Origin: CAZCAC01 sp964496575 | GTDB lineage: Bacteria; Planctomycetota; UBA1135; GCA-002686595 | DNA: 64,000 nt | Direction of reading: 5' to 3' | Assembly: GCA_964496575.1 (NCBI GenBank) | Contig: CAZCAC010000018.1 | Location: forward strand, 1 to 64,000 | In this document: positions 51,212 through 60,698 of the stretch, piece by piece | How positions within the stretch are numbered: the stretch's first letter is position 1 | Layout of the letters: each line of letters begins with the position of its first letter | Notes under the pieces: model-generated | Told to the model about the DNA's origin: nothing | The model's input: only the letters and a program-made list of their open reading frames with translations | Database searches by the model: none | Made by a program: the position numbers and the translations under genes

Positions 51212-52108
51212 TCAGTGATCGTCCTGGTCGGGGAACTTCTCCAGCAGACCCGCGTCGCCGGGGAAGTACTCGAGACCACGCTTCCACATCGAGTCCGCCT
51301 TCTCCGGCTGACCGACCTGGTGGTAGAGGTTGCCGAGCAGCAGGTAGGTCTGTGAGTGGCGATCCTCGATCACGCCTTCCTCCTGCTGACCGATGAGGAC
51401 CTCGAATTGCTGGATGGCGTCCTTCTGCTTGCCGAAGATCGGCGGCCAGAAAGAGAGGGAGATCGCCTTGCTGAAGCGCGCGTCCCAGTGGCGCTCGTCG
51501 AGGGAGAGAGCGCGGTCGAACGCGGAGTCCGCCTTCATCGCCCACACTCCCGCCTCGGGTCCGTCGCCCACCTCGAAGATCTTCTGGAGGTACGCGTAGC
51601 CTGCGTCCACCTGCGCGTCGGGATCGCTGGCGTTCTCCTCCGCGTACGCTTCCATCAACGCGATCACCTCGTCGAGCTGGCCGCTCTCGCGAATCCGGGC
51701 CCAGATCGCCTCCTGCGCCGTGTAGTCGAGCTCGGGATCGAGCAGCTGGGCGACGAGGTCCTCGGGCGACGCCGTCGCCTCCGTCGAACCGCTCGCTTCA
51801 CCGGCCGAGGCGGGGACGGCGAGGCCCTCCTGCGCGGCGAGGTACCTCCGCACCACCTCCTCGATCTCGCCGATCGGCAGGCGAGAGCCCCCCGGGCCAC
51901 CGGCGAGACGTCCGGTCGCGTCCTGTCGGAGCGCTTCCACTTCCCGGGTGAGCCGAGCCACCTCCTCGCGGAGCAGAACCGTGTCGTCGATCTCGAGCTC
52001 CTGGCGCTCGTCATGGGTGCACGCTGCGGGCGAGAGAGCGATCGAGGTGGCGACGCCGGCACCGGCGCCGAGAAGCACGGAGAGGAGGACGATGGGCAGA
52101 GCGTTCAT
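51212..52108 (-). CDS. Exported TPR-containing protein
   Basis: 298 aa from the ATG at 52108 (a TTG two codons upstream is less likely). An N-terminal helix (ALPIVLLSVLLGAGAGVATSIALSPAAC) is a signal anchor or signal peptide with Cys near residue 30. A coiled coil follows (DTVLLREEVARLTREVEALRQDATG, about 42-66). The TPR region runs from about 130 to 290 (AKADSAFDRALSLDERHWDARFSKAI, LLLGNLYHQVGQPEKADSMWKRGLEYFPGD). It resembles periplasmic TPR scaffolds. The neighbouring sigma/FecR pair lies upstream by about 140 nt on the same strand. Function unknown. Confidence 0.72.
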   Translation of the reverse strand: MNALPIVLLSVLLGAGAGVATSIALSPAACTHDERQELEIDDTVLLREEVARLTREVEALRQDATGRLAGGPGGSRLPIGEIEEVVRRYLAAQEGLAVPASAGEASGSTEATASPEDLVAQLLDPELDYTAQEAIWARIRESGQLDEVIALMEAYAEENASDPDAQVDAGYAYLQKIFEVGDGPEAGVWAMKADSAFDRALSLDERHWDARFSKAISLSFWPPIFGKQKDAIQQFEVLIGQQEEGVIEDRHSQTYLLLGNLYHQVGQPEKADSMWKRGLEYFPGDAGLLEKFPDQDDH

Positions 52109-52247
52109 GATCAAGGGTGTGGGTCGGTGGTCGGTCGAGGGGCTCCGGGGACGGAGCTCGAATCCTCCATCTCGGTGCGCAGGCTGATACCGATCCTTCT
52201 GGAAAAGCGCTGAACTTCTCGAACCGGATCCGGGACTCTCCGCTCGC

Positions 52248-54683
52248 TCACTCCACCTCGAGCCGGATCCGCACCTCGCTGACCAGGTCCGCGGCCACGT
52301 CGACGGCGAGCACCCGCTCCCGGTACCCGTCGCGGTGTACTCTCACGGTCCATTCCCCCGGCAAGAGGTAGCGGATGCGGGCCTCCCCGAGGTTGTCGGT
52401 GGACCTGACCTCCGGCGTGGTGTGATGGTGGCTGGCGGCCGGGGACGATCGAGTCACCTGTACCAGGGCATCCTGGATGGGACGCTGCGCGATGTCGACG
52501 ACGCGGACCTGGATCTCTCCGGCGCGCTCGAGCTCGACCTCGATCGTCTCGTCGCCTCCCTCCGGCGCGATGAGTACGTCCCGGTGCCAGCTCGGAGCGT
52601 ACCCTCCTCCCTCGGCCACGACGAGCAGGTCGAAGGTCCCCTCGGGCAACGAGTCGAGGTGATAGTCCCCATCGCTACCGAACCACGTGCGAGCCACCAG
52701 CAATCCCGTCCCATCGTCGTCGATCGCGTCTCGAGAAACCTCGAACAGCATGACGATCGCATCGGGAAGGGGGGCACCACTCACCGCATCGGCGACTTGA
52801 ACGTCGAGGGTCCGACCGCTCAGGACCACCTCGACCGTCTTCTCCTCGCCGGCCTGGAAGGTCAGGGGCTCGATCATGACGAAGCTGTCGCCGATGCCCG
52901 CGTAGAGCCAGTAGTCGCCCGGTACGATCCCCTCGATCGCGAACAACCCCTCGGTGGTGGCCGTGTCCCCTTCCCACGCCGTCCACCGATCGCCTTTCAC
53001 GCAGAGGTAGACGTTGGCGCGCGAGATCGCCACGCCTCTCCCGTCGTGAATCCTGCCCGAGAGGACCGCCCCGGCCCCCTTGCCGAGGAAGTCGACGCGC
53101 GTGACCCGTCCCTCCTCGATCCGTGTCGGGGTGTAGCGGGGTTCCCGCTCGCGCGCCTCCACGCTCCCGTCGCCGAACTCGAGCACCACGTACATGCCGG
53201 GAGCCAGGGGCTCGGCGGAGTACTCTCCATTCTCGTCGGTGACCGCCGACGCGTAGGTCATCGTGGTGAACTCCCCGACCCCCGAGTAGCGACTGATCAC
53301 CACCAGGACCCCGGGCCGTGGGCGACCGTCGGGGTACTCGACACGGCCGGTGACTCCACCGCCGGGGCCGAGCTCGAGAATCACGCCGTCGGTGGTCTCC
53401 CCGGCCGTCACGGGACTCGAGTCGGTCCAGCTCGGCGCGAAGCGGGTTCCCCCGGCGCGCAGAAGGTGCGTTCCCGAGCTCATCTCCGTCAGCTCGAAGG
53501 AGCCGTCGGCCCGGGTGAAGGTGAATGCTCTCGCCGCTTCGGGGAGCTCCTCGGCCTTCGACGGGATCACCTGCATCGGCAGCTCCCGCTCGCTCACCAC
53601 CAGGGCGCCCGCGATCGCCGCGCCACTCTCGCGGTCGACGACGTAGCCGATGATCGTCCCCCCTCGCGCGAGCCGGACGTCGACCTCGCGCGCGGTGTCG
53701 GCGAGAAGGTCGAGTCCCTGAACCCGGTGAACCGCCCAGCCCGGCGCCTTGACGAAGAGCGAGTAACGACCTGGGGCGAGGTCGTCCCATCCGAAGGTCC
53801 CGCCGCCGTCCCCGAAGCGCTTCGTCTCCGGCATCGCCACCTGCGGCGGCGCGACGGCCCGGAGCAAGCTCACCTCGAAGGAGCCCGGCGGCTCCTCTCC
53901 CGCCGCGACGCTCACGGTGCCGATCAGCGAGGCCGTCCCGGGCGCGGGGGGAACGGCCGGCTCCTCCTCGGGCGGCTCCTCGCTCGCCGCCTCGTGGACG
54001 GGCTCCACCGGCTCGCGTCGTCCGACCTCGAGGTCACTGGCGAGCTCGCGAGGCGGCCAGGGAGCGCCCGCTCGATCGGTGAAGCCCCCCTCGCGCCACC
54101 AGAGCACCATCGGCGCGGTCGCCTCGCCCGCACCCTCGGCCCCCGCGACTCGGGCCGACCCGGACAGGAGGGTGAAGCGCACCCCTTCGCCGACCTCCTC
54201 GAGGCGCAGCCGACCGGTCTCGCGCAGCCGGGCCGACCATCCCGCCCCGCGCAACGGGGCTTCCCTTCCCGTGGGAGTGGCGACCTCGAGGTAGCCCGAC
54301 CCCGGCGCGATCGCCGCTTCGAGCTCGTCGGGGGTCACCGCGCGCCAGGGAGCGTCCTCCCCCCGGCGCACCGCGATCTCCCCCGCCACCAGGAGGGGTT
54401 CGAGGGTTCCGCGCGAGGGATCGGTTCCCGGCCCGCGGTCGGGGAGGAACACCAACCACAGGAGCAGCGCGGCGGCGGCGGCGAACGCGGCGAGCCCCAC
54501 GCGGCGCAGGCGGGACGATCGCATGCTCGGGAGTCGCGCCGAGGAGCTCGCCTCGGCGTCGATCCACGGCGCGAGCACCCGCTCGAGCCGGGTGACGAAC
54601 TCCGCGCGCGGCACCACCGGCTGGTAGCAGCGGCGCAGCAGCGCCTCGAGGTTCCGGTCGAGGATCCGGCTCGACGGCTTCAT
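52248..54683 (-). CDS. FecR-like membrane protein with carboxypeptidase-regulatory repeats
   Basis: 811 aa. Cytoplasmic N-terminus (NLEALLRRCYQPVVPRAEFVTRLERVL), one transmembrane helix (VGLAAFAAAAALLLWLVFLP, about 62-82) and a FecR-like segment (LEPLLVAGEIAVRRGEDAPWRAVTP...LRLEEVGEGVRFTLLSGSARVAG, about 95-180). About six Ig-like carboxypeptidase-regulatory repeats follow (GTIIGYVVDRESGAAIAGALV, GGVTGRVEYPDGRPRPGVLV, AVLSGRIHDGRGVAISRANV, IQVRVVDIAQRPIQDALVQV). The ATG overlaps the stop of the ECF sigma gene (ATGA). It is probably the membrane-bound regulator (anti-sigma or co-sensor) of that sigma factor. This is the intact counterpart of the chimera at 2698-5232. Confidence 0.85.
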   Translation of the reverse strand: MKPSSRILDRNLEALLRRCYQPVVPRAEFVTRLERVLAPWIDAEASSSARLPSMRSSRLRRVGLAAFAAAAALLLWLVFLPDRGPGTDPSRGTLEPLLVAGEIAVRRGEDAPWRAVTPDELEAAIAPGSGYLEVATPTGREAPLRGAGWSARLRETGRLRLEEVGEGVRFTLLSGSARVAGAEGAGEATAPMVLWWREGGFTDRAGAPWPPRELASDLEVGRREPVEPVHEAASEEPPEEEPAVPPAPGTASLIGTVSVAAGEEPPGSFEVSLLRAVAPPQVAMPETKRFGDGGGTFGWDDLAPGRYSLFVKAPGWAVHRVQGLDLLADTAREVDVRLARGGTIIGYVVDRESGAAIAGALVVSERELPMQVIPSKAEELPEAARAFTFTRADGSFELTEMSSGTHLLRAGGTRFAPSWTDSSPVTAGETTDGVILELGPGGGVTGRVEYPDGRPRPGVLVVISRYSGVGEFTTMTYASAVTDENGEYSAEPLAPGMYVVLEFGDGSVEAREREPRYTPTRIEEGRVTRVDFLGKGAGAVLSGRIHDGRGVAISRANVYLCVKGDRWTAWEGDTATTEGLFAIEGIVPGDYWLYAGIGDSFVMIEPLTFQAGEEKTVEVVLSGRTLDVQVADAVSGAPLPDAIVMLFEVSRDAIDDDGTGLLVARTWFGSDGDYHLDSLPEGTFDLLVVAEGGGYAPSWHRDVLIAPEGGDETIEVELERAGEIQVRVVDIAQRPIQDALVQVTRSSPAASHHHTTPEVRSTDNLGEARIRYLLPGEWTVRVHRDGYRERVLAVDVAADLVSEVRIRLEVE

Positions 54684-55291
54684 TCCACCTCCCCCCGATT
54701 CCTGGACAGCACCCGGAAGACCCGGGAGAAGGCGAGGCGGGCGCGGTGCAGCGTGCTCTCGGCGGCCTTCTCGCTCTTCCCCCGCCGCGCACCGATCTCC
54801 GCCACCGAGAGGCCGTCGACGTACTTCGAGACGAGCGCTTCGCGGTAGTCGGGGGGCAACGAGGAGAGGGTCGCCCCGACCAGCTCCGAGGTCTCCTCGC
54901 GCTCGAGCACCCACTCCGGGAGCGGCTCCCGCTCGATCTCGGCGAGGATCGCGTCGATGCCGTCGTCGCTCGCCGCCAGCACCTCCTCGATCGGGCGCGG
55001 CCGGCGTCGCCGGCTCTCCTCGCGGATCTTGTTGCGCGCGATCCCGCAGAGCCAGGTGTGGAGGCTGGAGCGGGCGTCGAAGCTCTCCAGCCGCTGGAAC
55101 GCGGTCAGGAAGGTCTCCTGGACCACGTCCTCGGCGACCGACGCGCGCTTCCCCACCCGGTAGTGCACGAACTCGTAGAGGGATTCGAGGTGACGGCGGA
55201 AGAACGCCTCCGCGGCGCTCCGATCCCCCGCGAGGATCGAGTCGCGTATCCGCGCGTCCGCGGTGAATCCTTCGGTACGTGCCTGGACCAT
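54680..55291 (-). CDS. ECF sigma-70 factor
   Basis: 203 aa, full length. Region 2: FFRRHLESLYEFVHYRVGKRASVAEDVVQETFLTAFQRLESF and LHTWLCGIARNKIREESRRRR (residues 25-105). Region 4: LSSLPPDYREALVSKYVDGLSVAEIGARRGKSEKAAESTLHRARLAFSRVF (about 145-195). It directs RNA polymerase to promoters under control of an envelope or other signal; the FecR-like membrane protein encoded next and overlapping it is the likely regulator. The target regulon is unknown. Confidence 0.93.
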   Translation of the reverse strand: MVQARTEGFTADARIRDSILAGDRSAAEAFFRRHLESLYEFVHYRVGKRASVAEDVVQETFLTAFQRLESFDARSSLHTWLCGIARNKIREESRRRRPRPIEEVLAASDDGIDAILAEIEREPLPEWVLEREETSELVGATLSSLPPDYREALVSKYVDGLSVAEIGARRGKSEKAAESTLHRARLAFSRVFRVLSRNRGEVE

Positions 55292-55367
55292 CGGAAGAGC
55301 TCCGCCGCCCGATGGTGAATCGGGGCCCCGGAATCCTCCGCGGTTTCCCGGGATTCTTTCGCCCAGA

Positions 55368-56624
55368 TCAGACGCGGGTCACCGCCTCCATCGCCTCGGC
55401 GAGGTCGTGGATGATGTCGGGAGGGCTCTCCAGGCCGATCGAGAGGCGGACCGAGGAGGTGGCCGCCCCGCCGTAGACGGAGTGCGTCATCGTCGAGGGC
55501 ATCTCGATCAGGGTCTTGGTGTGGCCCAGGCTCACCGCCAGGGTGAGCGAGTACGCGTACTCGGCGATGTGGTTGACGAACTCCTCGGCGTCGATGCGCG
55601 CAGGATCCAGCTCGAAGTGGATCATGTTGCCGGGCGCGAACTCGCCGTCGAAGTCACGCAGCTGTTTCAACGCGAGCTCGCGCTGGGGGAAACTGTTCAG
55701 CCCCGGCCAGGTCACCGTCTTGATCGCGGGCTGCGCTTCCAGCCAGTTCGCGACCTTGTCGGCGGTGTACTGCTGGCGCTTGAGCCTCAGCGCCAGCGTC
55801 GGCAGGCCGTAGACCAGGATCGCCCAGGCGGATTTCGAGGAGAGAATCGCGCCGAAGTCCTTGCGGTACAGCAGGAGCTTGGCCAGGAACCGCTTCGGAC
55901 AAACCACCGCACCGCCGATCTCGGTCCCGAAGCCGCCGATGTTCTTGGTCAGGCTGTGCACGACGATGTCGGCGCCCAGCGAGAGGGGGCGCTGGCAGAA
56001 CGGCGTGGCGAAGGTGTTGTCGATGATGATCAAGAGCTGGCGCTCCGGTTCGCGCTCCTCGTTGATCTCGTCGACCAGCTCGCGCAGTGCGCCGATGTCG
56101 GTGAGCTCCAGCGTCGGGTTGGCCGGTGACTCGAAGTAGAGGATGCGGGTCTTGTCGGTGATCGTCGAGCGCAGTGCCTCCAGGTCGTTCATTCCGGAGC
56201 GCTTCACCCCGTAGCCCATCTGCGGGTACCAGTTGGTGAAGACGGAGTGCGTGCACCCGTAGAGGATCGGGTGCGCGATCACCTCGTCACCGGGGAGAAG
56301 GATCGAGCCCATGATCCCCGTGATGGCGGACATCCCCGAGGTGAAGGTGACGCAGCAGTCACCGCCTTCCACGTCGGCCAGCTCGCCCTCCAGGATGGAG
56401 CGGGTCGGTTCGTCGAGGCGGTCGTAGATGTAGACCGGAGCCTCGCCGATATCGGAGACGTGGCTGCCGAACTCGACGAAGCCGCGCGCCCCGCGCTTGG
56501 CCGAGTCGAGGCGATAGGTGGTCGAAGAGGAGAGCGGCGGAGTGACGTGGTGCGAGAAATCCCACTTCGCCGAGTGATCGGGGCCGTGAACGAGACGCGT
56601 CGTGGGTTTGTACTGGGAAGGCAT
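55368..56624 (-). CDS. Cys/Met-metabolism PLP-dependent enzyme (cystathionine gamma-synthase/methionine gamma-lyase family)
   Basis: 418 aa. Family motifs are complete: TTRLVHGPDHS and FSHHVTPPLSSSTTYRL at the N-terminus, YIYDRLDEPTRSILEGELADVEGG, FTSGMSAITGIMGSILLPGD (PLP phosphate-binding), YFESPANPTLELTDI, LIIIDNTFATPFCQRPL and VHSLTKNIGG with the PLP lysine. The C-terminus has LGHTKTLIEMPSTMTHSV and VRLSIGLESPPDIIHDL. It belongs to trans-sulfuration, methionine gamma-lyase or O-acetylhomoserine sulfhydrylase enzymes; the sequence alone does not decide which. An AAAGG lies eight bases before the ATG. It is divergent from the receiver gene that follows. Confidence 0.92.
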   Translation of the reverse strand: MPSQYKPTTRLVHGPDHSAKWDFSHHVTPPLSSSTTYRLDSAKRGARGFVEFGSHVSDIGEAPVYIYDRLDEPTRSILEGELADVEGGDCCVTFTSGMSAITGIMGSILLPGDEVIAHPILYGCTHSVFTNWYPQMGYGVKRSGMNDLEALRSTITDKTRILYFESPANPTLELTDIGALRELVDEINEEREPERQLLIIIDNTFATPFCQRPLSLGADIVVHSLTKNIGGFGTEIGGAVVCPKRFLAKLLLYRKDFGAILSSKSAWAILVYGLPTLALRLKRQQYTADKVANWLEAQPAIKTVTWPGLNSFPQRELALKQLRDFDGEFAPGNMIHFELDPARIDAEEFVNHIAEYAYSLTLAVSLGHTKTLIEMPSTMTHSVYGGAATSSVRLSIGLESPPDIIHDLAEAMEAVTRV

Positions 56625-56918
56625 GGCCAGACCTTTCGTGAGGAGCTCTCCGGAGTCCCGGATTCAGGGGGTGGTAAGGACGACAGACCGACGAGAGACC
56701 GCCCGGACCCGCGAGCATGGCCGCCGTCCCGGCGATCGCCGAGAGTGTACTGGTGCACGCTGGATATTCCCACGAGCCCGGAGTGACCCGGCGAGCGGGG
56801 CGTGGGAGCTCGTGGATGCGGGTCCACTTCCCACGAACGAGACGCCGGAAGGGCGCTCGACGGTGCGGATTCCTCCGTAGGGGCCGCTGAGAGGCCCGTG
56901 GGGGGGGGCGCGCTGAAA

Positions 56919-57422
56919 TTGGGGTATTCGCCCGAATCGCCAGCAGCTCCCGTCGGGGTTAGGTTTCCTCGCGGGGTTCGTCGGGAACCCCGGGGGGAAC
57001 AGAGTATTTCATCACGCATCCGACAATCCGGAACCAGGGCGACTCCTGATCGCTCGCCGAGGGAGAGCTGTGTTCTCCTGGTCGAGGACGAGGAGCTGGT
57101 GGCGAAGCTCCTGATCCAGAGTCTCGAGGGCTCGGGCTTCGAGGTGCTGTACGCCCGGGACGGCGAGACGGCTCTCGACATCGCGAGCGAGCGAGCTCGA
57201 CGCCCCGACATCCTGATCACCGACTTCTGCCTGCCCGGGATCTCCGGAGTGGAGGTGGCGCGCGAGCTCTCCACGCGGTGGCCGAAGATGCGCGTGCTCC
57301 TGACCTCCGGCTACGGGTTCAAGGCGATGATCGAGGCCAGCAGCCTCGCCCCCGGCTACGAGTTCATGCCCAAGCCGTTCACCCCCCGGGACTTCGTCCA
57401 GCGGGTGCTCTCGATGGTCTGA
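56919..57422 (+). CDS. Stand-alone response-regulator receiver domain protein
   Basis: Receiver domain from about 57065: CVLLVEDEELVAKLLIQSLEG (acidic pair), phosphoacceptor Asp in ILITDFCLPGISG, Thr in LLTSGYGF and Lys in FMPKPFTPRDF. No output domain. The start is not resolved: no ATG, GTG or TTG lies in frame close to the domain. Candidates are a TTG at 56919 (used here), a GTG at 56898 and a GTG at 56802, all giving an odd 50-88 residue Pro/Arg/Ser extension with poor codon bias. A sequence error or an unusual start codon is possible. Convergent with the large secreted protein gene. Confidence 0.8.
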   Translation: MGYSPESPAAPVGVRFPRGVRREPRGEQSISSRIRQSGTRATPDRSPRESCVLLVEDEELVAKLLIQSLEGSGFEVLYARDGETALDIASERARRPDILITDFCLPGISGVEVARELSTRWPKMRVLLTSGYGFKAMIEASSLAPGYEFMPKPFTPRDFVQRVLSMV

Positions 57423-57431
57423 CGGCACGGT

Positions 57432-57453
57432 GCGCCTCGTCAGGACGAGGCGC
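57432..57453. terminator. Bidirectional hairpin between convergent genes
   Basis: GCGCCTCGTC, AG, GACGAGGCGC: a perfect 10-bp stem, 10 nt after the receiver stop and 24 nt from the stop of the secreted protein gene. No T run follows. The position argues for a terminator of both genes. Confidence 0.5.
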
Positions 57454-57476
57454 GCCGGCCGGAAACGCGAGCGGGT

Positions 57477-59987
57477 TCAGGGGCAGACGACGACGTGCGC
57501 CCCGTCGGAGAGGTTGAACTCGGCACCGCCCGCCGCGGGATCGCGGTACCAGGCCTGCACGTACCAGTGATCCCCGACGAGCCATTGCCCCAGACCGCCG
57601 CCCGTTCCGGCCGGGGGTGCGTCGAAGTCGACCTGCATCATGGCGAAGCCGGAGACGTCGGCCTTGAAGGGCTTGAAGCGGAAGACGCCCACCCCCCCGG
57701 AATTGACGCAGCGCCAGCCGTTGCCGAAGGCGACCTGGGTCGCGCCGGCGCCGTAGTAGAACATCAGGAACTGGTTCGGCGGAAGCTCGGTGGCCAGCAG
57801 GTGGAAGTCGTTCTGGCTCAGGCTGGGCTCACCGATCGTGCCGATCTCCGCGCCGGGTCCGACCGAGTTCGGCGAGGTGAGGCAGTAGCTGATCACCGGA
57901 TCGCAGACTTCGTACTCGACCTTGGCGATCCAGGTCCCCCACGTGTCGGTGCTCCGGGTGTGCTCCTGGATCGTCCAGAACGTGGTGTCGTCGACGGGGT
58001 CGATGCTGGAGAGGCTGTAGTCCCCCCAGCGGTACGAGCCGCCGGAGCTGCCGATGTTGTAGGGGCCGTTCCCCGCCTGGAAGAGGATCGGAGTGCACAT
58101 CTCGCCGGCGGGGTCGGTGGCCGTGCGAGCCGCGAGATAGGCGCCGGCGTACTGACTCGCGTTCGAGCCCGAGAAGCCGAGGATCACCTCGTCGCGGGCG
58201 TTCACGGCGATTCCCGGCATGAAGTAGTACATCGAGGAGTCGGCCACCGTCCCGTACTGGGCCAGGCTGGCGGACGCTGCGTCGACCTCGTACCAGCGGC
58301 AGCCCGCCCTGCCGCTCACCGCGATCCCGTGCGTCGTGTACACCGAGCCGTTGCGGTAGACGGCGTTCATCGGCCGAGCGTCGAGGCAGTCCAGAGGGGC
58401 CGAGCTCCCCAGCGCGGGGGCGTTCGGCGGCGTGGAGGTGTTCGGCACCCCGATCACGCCCGCCTCGACGAGAGTCGGCGAGGTCATCGGTCCCTGCACG
58501 TAGCGCAGGCGCAGCTGATTGCCCGCCTTGCGCGAGATGCAGTAGCCGACGCCGGGGTCGCCGTGGGTGACGCACGGCTGGATCGCGCCCTCCCAGGGGA
58601 GGTTCCGGAACGCGGTGACCGTCCCCATGCTCGGGGAGCCGGTCACCAGCGGTGCCTTGTCGACGGCGAAGAGGCTCATGCCACCGCCGACCATGTACGC
58701 CGCCGTATAGACGCCGTACGCGTCGACCCCGAGTGTCGGGTAGTCGGGCCAGCGGCCCGCGTCCGCCCCCTGGGAGACGTTGATGTACGTCTTGAACCAC
58801 GACCCGGTCGGGTCGCTGGTGACCGACGCCGCGAACCAGACGTTCGTGCCGAAGTCGGTCGCGATGATGAAGAAGCGCTGGCTGTCGGGATCGAAGACGC
58901 AGCGCGGATCGCCGGCGCTGCTCCCGGTGTTGAAGAAGTTGGCGAGCCCCGTCTCGACCACCCTCGTGCCCGTCGCCTTCTCGTAGACGGAGAGGTTTTG
59001 GTTGACGACCGCGACGAAGTGGTCGATCCCCACCGAGCCACAGGTGTCGGGCGGCAGCCAGCCCGCGCCAGCGTCGAAGAGCTTCGGTCCGGCGAAGTCC
59101 TGCACCACGTCGGGCGGCGTCCCCGCGCGGCCGGACGAGGAGCCGATCGTGCCGCCGAAGCCCTCGGGCCCAGCCGCTCCAGGAGGAGCCTCGGGCGCGG
59201 GGATCACCCCGCTCTCCTGGTCGAAGTCACCGCTGCCGGTCTCCCAGACGAGCCCGGCGTACCCCGAGCCGGTGAGGCGGGCGTGGTAGGAGAGGTCGTC
59301 GAAGTCGATCACCACGCGTTCACCCTCCTGGACGAAGGTCAGGTCGTCGAGGGCGTACCAGCCGCTTCCCCGCCAGGCGGGGCGCGCCTCGATCTCGATC
59401 CGGTCGACCTCCTCGAGCGACGCCTCGAACCACTGCGGGTCGAACGTCAGCTCCTCCAGCCACTCGCTCTGGGCGACCAGGACATCCTCGCGATAGCCGA
59501 GGACGCGCAGGCCGCGCGCCCACAGCGGCTGGGCACCCTGACCGGCGAGCTGGGCGCCGACGAAGTCGACAGTGCGACCGAAGGAGATGCCCATGCGGGT
59601 GTCTCCCCACTTGTTGAACGCGTAGTGCTCACCCGAGTGAGCGTGAAGGCTGCCGCGACGTGACGGCACGACCCACGTTCCCCGGGCGCCATTCCGCGCC
59701 TTGTGATTGTGCGGCGGCCCGTAGGGCGCGCGCCGCTCTCGCTCCAGCACCGCTGCCATCGTCTCGATCACGCCGGGTCCGACGGAGGTTCGTGGATCGA
59801 GGCGCTCTCCCCGATGCACGCGCGGGGAGCTCCGCTCCAGCTGCAGGTCGGGTTGCCCCGGCGAGAGTGGCTCGTGCACCTCCTGCGCCCGCTCCTGAGG
59901 GGGCGCCCCGTAGGTGAGCGAGAGGAGACAGAGTGCGGAGACGCACCGGTACGGGAGGCGCAGAAGCGGGGATCGGTCGCGGGTCAT
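57477..59987 (-). CDS. Large secreted protein with planctomycete-type C-terminal domain
   Basis: 836 aa. Signal peptide (YRCVSALCLLSLTYGAPPQ). The N-terminal 260 residues include two beta segments, and LTGSGYAGLVWETG. The middle (about 290-690) resembles a beta-propeller-like or 'exo-alpha-sialidase-like' repeat region: CGSVGIDHFVAVVNQNLSVY, CVFDPDSQRFFIIATDF, DYPTLGVDAYGVYTAAY and YRWGDYSLSSIDPVDDTTFWTIQEH. The last 150 residues (ISYCLTSPNSVGPGAEI, LPPNQFLMFYYGAGATQVAFGNG, RCVNSGGVGVFRF) are a module I associate with many secreted proteins of marine planctomycetes. Role unknown. Flanked by two stand-alone receivers. Confidence 0.75.
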   Translation of the reverse strand: MTRDRSPLLRLPYRCVSALCLLSLTYGAPPQERAQEVHEPLSPGQPDLQLERSSPRVHRGERLDPRTSVGPGVIETMAAVLERERRAPYGPPHNHKARNGARGTWVVPSRRGSLHAHSGEHYAFNKWGDTRMGISFGRTVDFVGAQLAGQGAQPLWARGLRVLGYREDVLVAQSEWLEELTFDPQWFEASLEEVDRIEIEARPAWRGSGWYALDDLTFVQEGERVVIDFDDLSYHARLTGSGYAGLVWETGSGDFDQESGVIPAPEAPPGAAGPEGFGGTIGSSSGRAGTPPDVVQDFAGPKLFDAGAGWLPPDTCGSVGIDHFVAVVNQNLSVYEKATGTRVVETGLANFFNTGSSAGDPRCVFDPDSQRFFIIATDFGTNVWFAASVTSDPTGSWFKTYINVSQGADAGRWPDYPTLGVDAYGVYTAAYMVGGGMSLFAVDKAPLVTGSPSMGTVTAFRNLPWEGAIQPCVTHGDPGVGYCISRKAGNQLRLRYVQGPMTSPTLVEAGVIGVPNTSTPPNAPALGSSAPLDCLDARPMNAVYRNGSVYTTHGIAVSGRAGCRWYEVDAASASLAQYGTVADSSMYYFMPGIAVNARDEVILGFSGSNASQYAGAYLAARTATDPAGEMCTPILFQAGNGPYNIGSSGGSYRWGDYSLSSIDPVDDTTFWTIQEHTRSTDTWGTWIAKVEYEVCDPVISYCLTSPNSVGPGAEIGTIGEPSLSQNDFHLLATELPPNQFLMFYYGAGATQVAFGNGWRCVNSGGVGVFRFKPFKADVSGFAMMQVDFDAPPAGTGGGLGQWLVGDHWYVQAWYRDPAAGGAEFNLSDGAHVVVCP

Positions 59988-60163
59988 CGGACTTGGGGAT
60001 CGAAAGTGGGATGAGCGGGAGAGGGAACGGCTCGATCGTATCAGATTCCTCCGAATCCGGCTGGTGATGGGCGCATTCGGGGTCGACGAGAGAGAGGGAA
60101 CAAACTGGCGTCGGGTCGCGTCAACCGAGGCAGGTCGCGGGGCGCTGTCGCGAGGAACGATCG

Positions 60164-60568
60164 ATGGATTCCACGGAAGGTGAAGGGAGCGGCACGGTCC
60201 TCGTCGTCGAGGACGACTCGGCCGTGCTGAAGCTGCTGCGAATGGTCCTCGAGGGGCGCGGCCTCGAGGTCCTCGAGGCGACGACCGTCGACCGCGCGAT
60301 GGAGCTCGCCGAGGAGTACCGGGGGAGGATCCGGCTCCTGATCACCGACCTGATCATGCCGCGACTGAACGGGCGCAAGCTGGCCGATCGGATCCTCGAG
60401 GGAGACCCCACGATCGCGGTGCTGTTCATGTCCGGGTACACGGCCGACGTCCTCGAGGAAGAGGACGCCGACATCGACGGGCGCCCGTTCCTGCTCAAGC
60501 CCTTCTCGCCGGCCGCCCTGCTCGCGGAGGTGAACCGGCTCCTCTCCAGGCAGGGCGAGGTGGCCTGA
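60164..60568 (+). CDS. Stand-alone response-regulator receiver domain protein
   Basis: 134 aa, a single CheY-like domain. VLVVEDDSAVLKLLRMVLEG, phosphoacceptor Asp62 in LITDLIMPRLNG, Ser90 in LFMSGYTA and Lys112 in FLLKPFSPAAL are all present. The order matches receivers that pair with hybrid histidine kinases. The ATG at 60164 has GAGGA seven bases upstream. No histidine kinase is encoded in the window. It is divergent from the large secreted protein gene. Confidence 0.93.
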   Translation: MDSTEGEGSGTVLVVEDDSAVLKLLRMVLEGRGLEVLEATTVDRAMELAEEYRGRIRLLITDLIMPRLNGRKLADRILEGDPTIAVLFMSGYTADVLEEEDADIDGRPFLLKPFSPAALLAEVNRLLSRQGEVA

Positions 60569-60698
60569 CCCGCCCCCGCCCGCGCGCGTGGGCGCGGCGG
60601 CGTCGATCGGGGCGGAAGGGTCCTTCGGGCGTCCCCGCGCCTCGCTTCGTTGCTCCCCGGCGGGAGCGGGACTATCCTGCCCCGCCTCCGACTCCCCT

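Noticed and set aside
56625..56760. Possible SAM or SAH riboswitch before the PLP enzyme
   Set aside because: Short self-complementary pieces exist, but no consensus core of any methionine-related riboswitch was recognised.
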